Origin: Calliopsis andreniformis
Lineage: Eukaryota; Arthropoda; Insecta; Hymenoptera; Andrenidae
Assembly: GCF_051401765.1 (NCBI RefSeq)
Contig: NC_135066.1
Span: 24,307,501 to 24,371,500 of the forward strand
Reading direction: 5' to 3'
DNA: 64,000 nucleotides
Position numbers and translations under genes: made by a program. The notes below the pieces were generated by a model, which saw nothing but the letters and a program-made list of their open reading frames with translations, had not been told where the DNA came from and did not search any database. Shown here in pieces: positions 33,966-44,738 of the stretch (positions are counted from its first letter, which is position 1; every line of letters begins with the position of its first letter).

Positions 33966-35815
33966 GCTAAACTCGGCAATATTTGGTGACATTGACAGTG
34001 TGGGTATCTACTTTGGTGACTTCATTATTGCCGTTAGAGAAAAGAAAGAACATGACAAAATCATGTAGTTAGTGTTGGATAGGGCTAATAAATACAATGT
34101 AAAATTTAATAAGAATCAGCTTCAATATAAAATGCGCGAACTCAAGTACTTAGGATTCGAATTTGACAAAGAAGAGTTAAGATCTGATCAGACACACGTA
34201 GAAGCAATAGTCAAACTCAAGGAACCCATTAATAAAAAGGAGTTATTACAAATTTTGGGGATGGTTAATTTTTTATCAAAATTTATTCTTAATGTGGCTA
34301 AATTAATAAGCTGTCTTAGAGAACTAACAAGAAAAACGTAGAATGGCGTTGACGACCAGAACATGTTACAGCATTATAACAAATTAAAAGTAAAATTGTA
34401 GTGTTTGATAATATGTAAATTATCCATAGTGATACAAGCAGATGGTTCTCAGTATGGACTGGGAGCGTGCAAGAAGGACAACACGCATCTTTTATATCCA
34501 GAAACTTGACAGAGACTAAGCAAAGATACATACAAATAGAAAAAGAGTGTCCAGCAATTTGTTTTGCAGTTGTAAGATTCCATCAGTTTGTGTAGGGGAA
34601 TTAAGTTAAAGTGTGTATAAATCATAAATCATTAGCTTTTATAATAAGTAAGAATATGCACAAAGTAACCGCAAGATTGCAAAGAGTAGTTTAGGATAGC
34701 AAAATATAAAATCAACTTGGAATACTTACCGGGCAGTCAAATACTAATTGCAGATCTACTTTCCAGATTTTATCCAACTAAAACTGATGTTACAGATAAT
34801 TGTAATAATAAAGTCGTTCATTCAATAAACACTTACGTAATAATGAGTCAGCCGAGGGTTGAGGAATTTTAAAAGGTCTCAGCTAATGATACAGAGTTAG
34901 AAGAAATAATTAACTATACTCTAAATGGTTTGGTTACGATGTAGATGTAGCCGTAAGTTAATACCCGATAAATTTTGGGCATTAAGAAATGATGTTATAG
35001 ATTATAATGGTATGTTATTTTCAAATAATGATAAATTATTAGCTCCTAAGGCATTAGGACTAGAAATGTTAAAACTAGCCCATAAGCTTCATTTTGGTAT
35101 TTAAAAAAAAAAAAAAGCATTAAAGCAAATATTCTATCATTCTAAATTAGTTCAGGATGTAAGAAATTACGTATGCAACTGTCGTATATATGAGAAATAC
35201 AGTAGAGTAATGTAAAAGAACCATTAATACCTCACACAGTTCCTTCACTTCCGTCTGAGAAAATAGCAGTAGAATATTTCAACTACGTTGGAAAAGATTA
35301 CATTGCGTTAATAGATTACTATTCTTTCTAAGTAATTAGAAATTACTATTATTTCTAAGTAATTAGAAATAATAAAAACAAAAAGTAAAACGAGAAAAGA
35401 AACTATTAAAATATTAAAACGCATTTTCAATGTGTATGGAATACCTAGGATAATGATATGTGATAACATGCCTTTTAATAGCTTTGAAGTTCACCAGTCT
35501 GCCAAAGAATGGTGCTTTGATATTGTCTAGTCCTGTATATTCAAAGTCATATAGTCTAGCGGAGAAAGCGGTAGGGATAGTAAAAGCAATACTTAAAAAA
35601 ACTGACAGGATTAAGCATTTCACCAGCAGAATTTCTAATGTTAAGAAGACTACGCACTAAATTATCAATTGTTAAACAATTACTGAAACCAAAGGTACAT
35701 ACAGTAACAACTACGTTGCGTGATAAACAATATCGTATTATGATCGTACTGCAAGGGAGCGTAATAAGTTTAAGTAAGGTGATCAAGTAGTAATTCGAAA
35801 TAGGGTAAAACTATA
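33966..35815 (+). pseudogene. gypsy element 1 pol, remainder (RT end, RNase H, integrase)
   Basis: It resumes with IFGDIDSVGIYFGDFIIA, where the usual Y-x-DD box reads YFGD, a lost catalytic aspartate. An open piece of 89 codons (34072-34341) has ELKYLGFEFDKEELRSD and LQILGMVNFLSKFI, the thumb/connection. RNase H follows (QRYIQIEKECPAICFAV), then INHKSLAFII. Integrase remnants: FYHSKLVQDVRNYVCNCRIY (CxC of the zinc domain) and IFNVYGIPRIMICDNMPF (second catalytic aspartate). Numerous stops. Confidence 0.7.
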
Positions 35816-38100
35816 CAATACGCCCCGGTTGGCAAAACGCCTCACTGTTGTATTGCGCATGTAAGTAAGGAGACTCCGTTGCAAACAACACGTTCGAACC
35901 TGCCTCAGTCGCCCACAGACATTGGTAAGGTACAAGCGTAATTTAATAATTTTATCAAAAAATATACAAAACTCTTGATTTTTGGCTTCTGAACAATTTA
36001 TGGTGAGTACTAAACAAATTTAGCTTTTTAAGTCACTATTGCTTGTATGATAAATTAACGTATATGTTTCAAAACTAGAAAAATTAACCTCTTTAAATCA
36101 ATGTTACCCACGCCTCTTGCCAATGCTTTATTGCCAAATTTAGACCGAGGCGTTTTGTATACAAGTACTTGCAAAACGCCCCAACCATTATTGAATAATA
36201 CATTCCACCTTCAAAATCATATTGCTTATACGTTATGACGCATTTTTTTCCGCGAAAATATGTAAGGACTACATTAAGGGCCTAAAAAAGATCTCAATGA
36301 GGCAATGGAAAAAGTAAAAACCAAACAAATGGGAATTAACGAAGCTTCTAGAATGTTCAACATACCTTCAAGATTTCTAAAAAGGCATATTAGTACAGGA
36401 AAATCTAAAGTTCCTCTAGATTGTTCAACAGTTTTTAGCAAAGAACATGAGAAAAGATTGGTTGCCCATATAAGGAAGTTAGAAAAAGTTGGATTTGCAC
36501 TGGATCGTAAGGATGTTAAAAAATTAGCCTACCAATTTGCTGAGAAACTCGAAATGAAACATTAGTTCTGTAATACCTCTATCTCAGCTGGTAATGTTTG
36601 GTTAAGTGGGTTTTTGAGACGTAATCCTGAATTAAGTATTCGTAAATCTGAAAGACTCTAGCTTACCAGTGCCCATGGTATGAATAGAAATGACGTTTAA
36701 GATTTTTTTAATATACTTTTGAAAATATATGAAGAAATGATTTGTTAAATAATCCTGGTAATATATTTAATATGGATGAAACAGGAATCCAAATTAATAA
36801 CAAATCAGGCAAACTTTTGGCCTCAAAAGGAGCTAAAGATGTATAGACCCTGACTAGTTGTGAAAAGGGAGAAAATGTTACTATAATATCCTGTTGTAAT
36901 GCCGAAGGAAATTTTTTGCCATCAATTTTGATTTTTAAAGGTACCTACATAAAACCTTAACTGATAGAAGGACTACTACCACCAGGTTCTGACGTCTATG
37001 TGAACAAGAAATCGTCATCATAACTGCTTAAATATTTTTGCCTAAAAAAGGCTAAGGAAAAGCCTTGATTATACATGGTCATATATGTATAAGATGGTCA
37101 TAGTTCTCATAGCAATAACGTACGTTTGTTAGAATTGGCTGAACAAGATGATGTCATACTACTGTGCTTCCCTAGCCGTACCACGCGCGCACTACAACCA
37201 CTCGACAGAACTTTTTTTAGGCCATTAAAAACATATTTCGGCTAAGAAGCAAAATCATGGATGGTAAACAACAAGGATAAAAAGATAACTCGCTATGATG
37301 TGTCAAAATTGATTGGCAAGGCTTAGAGCAAAGCTGCTTCTATATTTAATAGCATTTCAGCTTTGAAATCAACAGGAATATATCCATATGACCCAAATGC
37401 CATCCCAGACTATTTCTTTGCACTATGTGATACCTTACATGAGCAAAATTTTATAGAACATGGCTAAGAAAATGTTCCAGGTAACAGACAGAATGTTACT
37501 CCAACGAATACTGCACTAACAATTTCAGCGATGGATTCGATTGAAGAAACTTCCCATACATCTGTTGAACCACAACCAGGAACGTCTCGAATGAAGATAT
37601 CACCTTCCGAAGTTTTAACAGAAGTATATCTAGTGCCTAAGTTATCACCTGTGACTTCGAAAAACAAACAAAAAGCTGTCATACTTACATCACCGGATCA
37701 TATTAAAACAAAGAAAAAGCATCCTGAACAGAAACCAAAGACACAAAAATGGTATAAAAATACTAAACCAAAGACAAAACAAAGTAAGAATAGAACATCT
37801 TCTGAAAGTAGCAATGAGATCGAAATGAATACGTATACTTCAAAAGAAGAAATTTTCGATGAAGACACTAATAAATGCGTAGAGTGTACTGAATACTATT
37901 ATTATACTAAATCAACAGAAGACTGGATACAATGTACATCATGTTTAGCTTGGTTACATGAGTTCTGTAAAATGTACAATCCTTTTTGAAATCATTGTGT
38001 TCGAAAAGCCAACAGAGCAGCCCTTAATAAGAAATAATATAATTTCATTAGTTATTATTCTACGTTTGTTCGTAACTATAGTATTTGTTGCATTTGTTTA
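35816..38100 (+). mobile_element. decayed pogo-type DNA transposon
   Basis: Contains the transposase pseudogene at 36305-37989 and, upstream, three copies of a GCAAAACGCC word, one inverted (35829, about 36149 on the minus strand, and 36172), which look like subterminal transposase-binding repeats. The left end near ATACGCCCCGGTTGGC interrupts gypsy element 1. The right terminus was not found; the 3' limit is approximate. Confidence 0.6.
36305..37989 (+). pseudogene. pogo/Tigger-type transposase with C-terminal zinc finger
   Basis: The N-terminal open piece (36305-36565, 86 codons) is a psq-type helix-turn-helix followed by the start of a CENP-B-type DNA-binding domain (GINEASRMFNIPSRFLKRHI). 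The DDE core follows in broken frames: FNMDETGIQ (first D, 36774), DGHSSHSNNVRLLE (second D, about 37096) and LQPLDRTFFRPLKTYF (third D, about 37200). The tail (37531-37989, 152 codons) is lysine/serine-rich and ends in a Cys/His finger, CVECTEYYYY, then WIQCTSCLAWLHEFCK, a PHD-like pattern seen in some insect pogo proteins. At least six stops and one frameshift (36565-36775). Confidence 0.7.
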
Positions 38101-38177
38101 AACTTTTATAATATTTTATTAAGGATAATATACCTAAAGTAGTGAATTACTTATGTATAGGTATATTGTCTGTAACG

Positions 38178-38232
38178 TGCGTAGCGCGGTCGCGTTGGTC
38201 GGCAGAATGTTTTCTGCTCAAACGCTACGCGA
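38178..38232. repeat. two-level hairpin just upstream of the stem-loop element
   Basis: GCGTAGCG (about 38182-38189) pairs with CGCTACGC (38223-38230). Inside it, GCAGAA pairs with TTCTGC around a short loop. It is not part of the ten-unit array and its unit layout differs. Confidence 0.6.
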
Positions 38233-38432
38233 GTTAACAGTACTTCCGACAATGAAGTAGAGCAGTTACTTCACCCTCGATGATAGATTAATTATTGTGG
38301 ATTCGTTTTTGTCTAGTCCTATACAGGCTCCGCAGTGGATGCTTGTTCGAGGGAGGGTGGAGACTTGTTCAAAGGTCTGATTATTAAATATACTGTATTG
38401 TGTTTGCAATATTAAGATAGGTGAATATATTC

Positions 38433-39027
38433 TGTTACGAGATGGGAGGCGAGCAGTGCGAGAGACCGTCGATGATAGGTATATTTCCAAAGAATATAGT
38501 GGTTGATGTATTGGTTGGTACACGGACGAAACTGATGCGAGATCAGTGAGCCGTTGGGATTATTGTAGACGAGGACGAACCTGATGTGAAATCAGGGAGC
38601 CTCTGAGGATAGGTGTGCTTGCGGACGAAACTGATCGGTGATCCGTGAGCCGCAGGAGAGTGAGTTTGTGTGAACGTACCTGATGCGAAATCAGGGAGTC
38701 ACTAGGATCAGTTTTACAGACGAACTCAAATTAAATTAAGGTGCTGTTAAGGAGGTTGGCGAATTCGAACAGACGAGCCTGATGCGAAATCAGGGTGCTG
38801 TAAGGAAGTTGGATAATGTACAGACGAACCTGGTATCAGGTGGCTGTAGGAAGTAGACGAAACTGATGTAAAAATCGGTTAGCTACAGGATAGGTTAGCT
38901 TTCGTGGACAAACTCGAATAAATCGAGGAGCCACTAGGTTGAGTGCAGTTTCTTTGGAAGTAAGGGTATGCGGACGAAACTGATGTAAGATCAGAGAGCC
39001 GCAGGAGATGTTAGTGAGCCTCGTAAC
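38433..39027 (+). mobile_element. LTR-like element carrying a stem-loop array
   Basis: The termini TGTTACGAG and CTCGTAAC mirror each other and match those of the small element at 7223-7443. The interior is almost entirely the ten-unit array (38522-39002), preceded by about 85 bases without units. No open frame of note and no clear target duplication. It could be a solo LTR or a non-autonomous element. If an LTR, AATAAA is missing near this end. Confidence 0.45.
38522..39002 (+). repeat. array of ten co-varying stem-loop units
   Basis: Ten units at 38522, 38571, 38621, 38670, 38716, 38769, 38820, 38853, 38904 and 38970. Each reads: 4-base outer stem, ACGAA (or ACGTA, ACGAG, ACAAA), inner stem of 4-6 bp, loop of 4-8 bases (often G(T/C)GAA or GTAA), GAG/GTG/TGG/TAG, complementary outer stem, then AGGA or close to it. 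Outer stems are ACGG/CCGT, GAGG/CCTC, GCGG/CCGC, GTGA/TCAC, ACAG/CTGT (three times), GTAG/CTAC, GTGG/CCAC and GCGG/CCGC; all ten pair perfectly. Inner stems alternate between ACTGAT/ATCAGT, CCTGAT/ATCAGG and CTCGA/TCGAG; unit 5 is weak and unit 3 has one mismatch. Spacing is about 50 bases. Confidence 0.85.
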
Positions 39028-40051
39028 TTTTAAAATTATTAATTGATACAACTTGAGCGGTTAAGCTGTATCGTGGTGGATCTGTCAACTTCGAATGGGA
39101 TCGCTTAAGGTAGTTATAGGTTTGTAAGCAATCTACGCAAAATTACAATGAATACTTAAATATATTCTAAAATCAGTCTTTACGTACAAGTGTACGGTGT
39201 AGTGTTGTCGCGTAAAGTGTACGATTTTAATGCACGGTGTTAACGCACTGGCGATGCGGGGACTTACAGAGTGGTCGTAGGAATTATCAGATAGAATTTA
39301 TGCCGACTCGCGGATTCTATGAGGTTAACTGTAGACTCGAAAGGGAACTTTAGCCCGATCTAACTGGATAGCAACCCACTTTGACGAACTTGACTATCAA
39401 CGTGACGGTACTGTTCTGAACCCGTTAGGGCTAAAATCTCTGAGTTTATATAGGCCGAAAAATGAGTGGGGGTTCGTTAGAAATTTCCATATAAGGAAAT
39501 TTCTCACGGTTGGTACAGCGTCGTAGTTGCTACCCAGCTGCTCGGAGTCGCGCTTACATTAAAATAACGAAAAAAACCAGTGTGCTAGGGCGTTTTCTCT
39601 TAACAGGCAGAGACTTGAATATTTTGGAGAGTAGACGGAAAATATTCTCCGTACGTAACAATTCTGACGATAAACACATTTTAAAAGAACATTAAAGAGG
39701 AGAGTCAAGTAAAACAAAAATAAAAAAGGGTAAATATATAGATTAGGGGAGCTACCACCGATTTCAATGACGTTGGAATATGTTGTCAGGGTCATCATTC
39801 TGAACAACTTTTCCCTATACATATACCCGGCGGCCTCTTTTAGTTTTCGAGATATTCGCAAAGAAAGTTTTCAATATTGAAAAGAGTGATCGAAATAGGT
39901 CTGGGTTAGATTCGCTAACGAGAGCTTCTGTTTACCTTCCTCGCTGAAACCTATATTGTTGATATTTCTTATGATGTTGAAAGAACTCGAGGGAAGACGG
40001 TTTATTATTATCAGTTTCGAACAAATCGTTGTAACGTAACGTCGTGCATTA
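39028..40051. other. unassigned DNA, possible LTR debris
   Basis: No gene. A TTTATATAGGCCGAAAAATG box near 39448 and the palindromic AGAAATTTCCATATAAGGAAATTTCT at 39479-39504 (given here as its two arms AGAAATTTCC and GGAAATTTCT) look like LTR promoter DNA. GGGTCATCATTCTGAACAA (39789) resembles sequence found in other non-autonomous insect elements. I could not define boundaries. Confidence 0.3.
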
Positions 40052-41276
40052 ATTATTGTAGAAGTCGATGAAGCTAAATTTGAACGTCGAAAGTATAATC
40101 GTTGACGACTTATTAAGGTCGCTTCCCATTGCTGTAAGTTCGGGCCGCGAGCGCGTTCGCGGTCCGCTTGAAAGTGTCAACTCTACGAGCAGGAGGGTCT
40201 GAAGTACCCAGCGAGCCTGCACCGTGATCTGTTTAATCATCAAACGAGCCCGGCATATCCAAAGCGACCATGCACCCCGATCGCTGTCGCCGCCGCAGGC
40301 GGTCAACAAGGGGTAGGGTCTTCCGTCCCACAGTGTGTCGCCTATTGTGGAAATTTGGAACAAAACTCATTGCTCCTAATTTAATCAACTTTCGAACTAA
40401 GACATCCAATACTTTTCTAAAGAGAATACAAAGATGTATCGATTGACGTATTAAAAAAATATTAATTTTCATTAAGAAAATTGAGGTAACCCTGATTATT
40501 GTTGAAATTGCAGCTTTCAACAATAATTAACATGTTTTTGTCTCCTTTTAATGTATGAACTCGTACTGATACGCAATAAGTGCGCATATGCAAGTAATCT
40601 GTAGAAATAGCATACAAAATGAGGCTGAAAATTACAAATTTCACTCTGTTCACTGTGTTCGCGTGCTCGGGTGCTCGGATGCTCGGATGCTCGCGTGGAA
40701 TATAGCCGTGGCTGCTAGCGCCGAACGCCTCTCATGCTCGGACGCTCGTAAAAATCGACCCTTTCGAGTGGCTCGAAGCGTCGTATAGGCGACCTATGCT
40801 CGCCTAGTGGAAACGTCTTTTCGAACAAAATTCGCCGAGCACGCACAATTTATGACCGAACGAGCTCGTTACAGCAATGGGAAGCGACCTTTACGGGACA
40901 ATGGATTTTCGGGGGTATAGACCGTGACACAAAAAAGATATTTGTAGTACCAATTCTGTCCCGTAGAGCAGAAGTATTACTGCCTTTTACTTTAAAAAAG
41001 ATTGCTCCTGGAACAATAATCCATAGTGATTGTTGGAAAGCATATGAACAAATTGATAAAAATGTATATCAACATTTTGTAGTGAATCATTCCAAAAGTG
41101 TCGTTGATCCAATCACAGGTGTCAATATCCAGAATATTGAAAGAGTGTGGAGAGACATTCGTGGCAATACTCCTAGGTATGGTCGTAGAGAATATCATTT
41201 CAACCACTATTTAGCAGAATTTGTATTTAAAAGAACATTAGATCTTGACGAACGACTGGATGCCTTTTTCAAGTAA
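40052..41276 (+). pseudogene. Merlin (ISXO2-type DDE) transposase, split by a MITE
   Basis: The first part, 40052-40115, includes IIVEVDEAKFERRKYNR, the first catalytic aspartate region (V-E-x-D-E-x-K-F). The second, 40891-41276, starts before GQWIFGGIDRDTKKIFVVPI and continues with PGTIIHSDCWKAYEQI (second D), VNHSKSVVDPITG and NIQNIERVWRDIRG (catalytic E). This order is the ISXO2-like domain of Merlin transposases, which cut and paste DNA. The reading frame continues exactly if the MITE and one TTA are discounted. A TGA at 40103 and the absent N-terminal zinc region make it inactive. Confidence 0.75.
40116..40890. mobile_element. 775-bp MITE, PIF/Harbinger-like, inside Merlin transposase
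   Basis: The ends AGGTCGCTTCCCATTGCTG and its exact complement extend to 22 bases, next to TTA on both sides (40113-40115 and 40891-40893). A 3-bp TTA/TWA duplication with GG...CC ends is typical of PIF/Harbinger. The interior is non-coding, with short tandem GATGCTCG/GTGCTCGG words at 40660-40690. Insertion after Merlin is shown by the intact coding register across it. Confidence 0.75.
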
Positions 41277-42214
41277 TACATATAAAAGAGCAGAGACTTA
41301 TATAGATATAGATTCTATACGATAGAAAGGCAGATACATATAAAATAACTGAAGATATAAAGGAATTCAAACAGAATTTCATTTTTAATATTCTAGTACG
41401 AAATCTTTTCCACGTTATTTAAAAAGGTTCAAGCTATCCCTTTATGAGAAAGCAAAATTTTCGCCTTTCTAAGAATGCCAAAGCAACCCCTTAATCGTAG
41501 ATAAATATCAATAGTATTGTGGGATTCTTTTAGATGGTATGATAGGAAACAAATGTCAGTGCGATCAAAATTAGAGTTAATTAAATATATTTGAAATGTA
41601 ACACACCCGCAATCGTACTTATAACCTAATGGTAATCTACCAACAACGCGACAAAAATGGCCTTTCGCCCAATACAACGTGGTTGTTCCTCCTTTCGAGG
41701 TTTTCGGTCAACTGCCCCACGCTTTGCGTTCTTTTTGGCCTCTTGAGTGGGTTTTCCAAACCTAACGACATTTCCCCATCTGGTCGAGGAAAAATGCCTT
41801 GCGCCGTTCGCTTCGCCGGGCCTGCAGTCCTTTAACGTGCGACGCGACCCAGTCGTAAATTATCATACCTAACAATAAGCTTAAAACTAAACGTGTCTAA
41901 CATCCTACAGTATTTTCAATTAGAAAGTATGCTTTCCCATTCGATGAAGTATCTCTCGACACGCGTTGCGAATCGCTAGAGGCTCACTTAGGCCCAGAAA
42001 TGCTTAGATCTTTAAAAACTCGAGGCCTCGTCAAAGCCCGGGCACTGACCTTAAAGGGGATGCGTTACTGTTACATCGGTATTTTACGAAATATAAAATC
42101 GCGTATAACTAACAAACTAAGCGTTTTCGAGAATATTGCATAGGAAGTTTTCGGTTTATTTTCTTGTTTTCTACCTACATCTCCGAGTTTTCCCACGAAT
42201 TTAGAAACACCCTG
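41277..42214. other. unassigned DNA ending in a transposon terminus
   Basis: No gene. The right end (42196-42214) reads, on the minus strand, CAGGGTGTTTCTAAATTCG next to TA, a terminus of the Tc1/mariner non-autonomous kind. The matching left terminus was not found, so this is a truncated element of unknown length. Confidence 0.45.
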
Positions 42215-42216
42215 TA

Positions 42217-42548
42217 TACTCGTTAGTCGGAGTTCGCGCATGCGTAATGTCTTACTTTCTAATGGCGGTCTTATTCTAATCGTGAATGAAATCGGACGAT
42301 ATACGTTATTTTTATATTAACATATAATTGAAACTTATAATATATGGTATAAAGATAAGGTACAAAAATACTAATTAGTGTTAGGATAATAGATTACGCA
42401 GTAATATAATAATAATGTATTAGAAAGATACAAATATAGAGACAGATGGTGATAGATAGAGAGAGATAGCAATAGATAGAGAGAGATAGTAATAGATAGA
42501 GGGAGATAGTAATAGATAGAGTGAGAGGGAAGACCGTGGGTCGTTACA
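42217..42548 (-). mobile_element. partial LTR, second copy of the 25804 LTR, inverted
   Basis: On the minus strand it starts TGTAACG, then runs through the CTATCTATTACTATCTC microsatellite, then CGTATATCGTCCGATTTC, GATTAGAATAAGACCG and GCGCGAACTCCGACTAACG. It follows 25804-26128 in order. It is cut exactly at the TATA box of the LTR by the element ending at 42214. Confidence 0.7.
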
Positions 42549-43051
42549 CTATGTATAACATGAGAAACTAAGAGTATTTGTAAAACTTAAGGAAGGCACG
42601 TGTTATGGGAGACACATAGGTGCGTTTTCAGACAGAAAAGCTTGTACACGTAGTTTTAAATAAATTCTTATTAAAAAAATAATAATAACATCTATTATAA
42701 CAGTATTGTAGTATCATAGTTTTAAAAGAACTTAGTTTTAAGAACAGGAAGAGGGTCGTAAAAGAAAAAGTGTCGATGAACAGAAAACAGACCCAACGGC
42801 TGCGCGATGGTCCGATGTGTCGCCGATAGTGCTAAGAGCGCGGTGGGAGGGGAGAAAAGGGCATTAAGGGTTTTTCCTGGCGAAAAAGCAGGCAGTGTTG
42901 TAAGGAAAGTCGAGAGTGCCGTCGAGAGAGAAAAGACTTGTATTTTAACGTGAACAGTATTGTCACCTAATATAATTCTTAATCTTAATAAATATTATTA
43001 TTATACATTATACTACAGTATATGTGTTCTTGATTATTTTTTATTGATAAT
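42549..43051. other. unassigned DNA, last part probably foldback family A
   Basis: 42549-42960 holds nothing I recognise. 42960-43051 (AATAAATATTATTATTATAC, then TTATTGATAAT) looks like the inner arm of foldback family A, which continues at 44464 after the LTR. Confidence 0.35.
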
Positions 43052-44463
43052 TGTTGTGTCAGACAACACCCATCCGTGTTGTTACGATTCTCGATCGCAT
43101 GAATTGTATCTTATAGACTGAAGGTAGCTATAGCTATCGAAATACCGAGGTTCAATGTAGAGCGAAATTCAAAGTTCCCCTAATAGGAAATAGTATTATT
43201 AAAATGTATTTTGTCGTTATATTATCACGTATACATCGCTTTAAGATAATCTGTGTATGTTCATACGTAACGTTTTTAAAACACTCAATGTAGGTGGCCG
43301 AATAAGAGAAAGCTAATTCTTAAACGACAGGAAACACTTCTTTAGAAAATCTTTATGTTAACAGACCTTAACGAATTGACAATCTCGTCCAAGTCACGTA
43401 CAGTCCTTGAGGACTTCATTATTTCTCACGACGCTCGATCGTAGCTAGCTTACTCTTCAAGAAGGCCATAAATTATCTTAAGGGTTGCTCGCTCGACTCG
43501 GGCTCCTTTTCACTTTCTCTTTTCCTGCGTGGGATTCTTCGTTGCGTAAACGTTACGGCATGCGTCTTCCACCTCCAGCGACTCGGGGGTGGAGTGCAGA
43601 GTAGGAAGGATCATTACCGACGAGGGATGAGCTTTTCCACGATTGGGCCTTTGGGTCCAAAGAGGAGGATTTTGGAGGCGGATGATCTCGCGTGAGAGTT
43701 TTCTTCGACTCAGAAAAATCTCGGAGCGATAAATAGATTTTTTCTCTCATTGGGTGTAAATGGAAAATTATCAGTCACTCTGATTTATTAATAGATCTGG
43801 AACTCTAACTTAACGTTCTTTAGTTTATTATTTTGCTACCCGCACAAATCACACGAGCAGAGCAGTTTAGCGCTCCACGGGCACCCACCTCCCTCTATAT
43901 TCCTACATCGAACATTTTCGCAACAGTGTGTAAGAATCAGTAATTTATATTTAAGTTGGTGATAGTGTGTGGGTGTGTGTGTGTCTCTGGGTTGGCAAGC
44001 TTGAAAACAAAAGCCGGACGCACGACATGGGTTTTACGACAAGAACGACACGTGGTCGTGAAGCGTGCACTTTGACCAGCAAAAAGTTCAACTTATTACA
44101 CGTGTAACATAGTTGCGTCAGCCGAGAATGCTCTAGAAAGACATGCATTCCGCTAAGCACGTTCCGCTAATTCAGCATCGACATGTTAACGTTGTTGCTA
44201 ATAGAACCATATATGGTAATGTACAACCTCACCAAAAAACGCCGAACAGAACTCGAGAGATTTGGAAAGCGAGGAGTTCGAAGTAAACCACGGCCGAGAA
44301 CAGGTCGAAGCGACCACTGTAACCTCCTGAACTGTTCAGCTCTTTGCTCAATAAACGGAGTTTTGTTGAAATCACTCGGTGGATTCTAATCCTTTAACTG
44401 CTCACGGACCCAAAGGCCATATCTCGTCCCTCGTCCTGCGAAGCTACCACGCTGGGCACAACA
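43052..44463 (+). mobile_element. solo LTR, 1412 bp
   Basis: It starts TGTTGTGTCAGACAACACCC and ends GCTGGGCACAACA, with the 4-bp duplication TAAT at 43048-43051 and 44464-44467. AATAAA lies at 44351. A related, internally deleted copy occupies 62984-63370. A GT-rich microsatellite is at 43966-43984. No internal domain is attached. It is inserted in foldback family A. Confidence 0.8.
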
Positions 44464-44738
44464 TAATTGTATTGTTTTACATTTCTACTACAATATAAAT
44501 TGTTGAAAGTGTCATACTTTTTTTTTTTATAATTTATTTATTTTAGGTCGCATCAACATCATAGGTTATTAGCGACCACTATGATTTGTATGAGTTTACA
44601 TTGTTAGCGTATTTCTACTTAATTCTATCTGTATCTTATCTTACTATAATTACATAAATTGGGAAGTATACATTGTTTGTTCATCTTTACTTAATTCTAA
44701 AATTAATTCTGAATGTGAATTTTTGTAGTTTATAACGA

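Larger units (their letters stand above)
25190..35815 (+). mobile_element. decayed Ty3/gypsy retrotransposon (element 1), split by an 8.16-kb insertion
   Basis: Pol-like sequence runs 25590-25803 and resumes at 33966-35815. The reading register continues across the insertion once the inserted LTR and one copy of its AAAG duplication are discounted. Order is reverse transcriptase, RNase H, integrase, as in gypsy elements. Stops are frequent. No LTR of this element was identified at either side; the pogo-type element at 35816 may have cut its 3' end. Upstream 25190-25590 is probably earlier pol or gag but is unreadable. Confidence 0.65.

Noticed and set aside
38522..39002. Hammerhead ribozyme array (GACGAAAC and CTGATG words present)
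   Set aside because: The order and spacing of the hammerhead core (CUGANGA, stem II, GAAA, stem III) are not met, and the observed pairing places both words in a different fold.
38522..39002. CRISPR array (regular repeats about 50 bases apart)
   Set aside because: Units vary in sequence with compensatory pairing, spacers are short and irregular, no cas genes, and the context is eukaryotic.
40049..40363. 104-codon minus-strand frame
   Set aside because: Runs from the Merlin remnant into the MITE and is antisense to both.
44183..44389. 68-codon frame also found at 63098-63304
   Set aside because: Conserved only because both sites are copies of the same LTR; no evidence of coding constraint.
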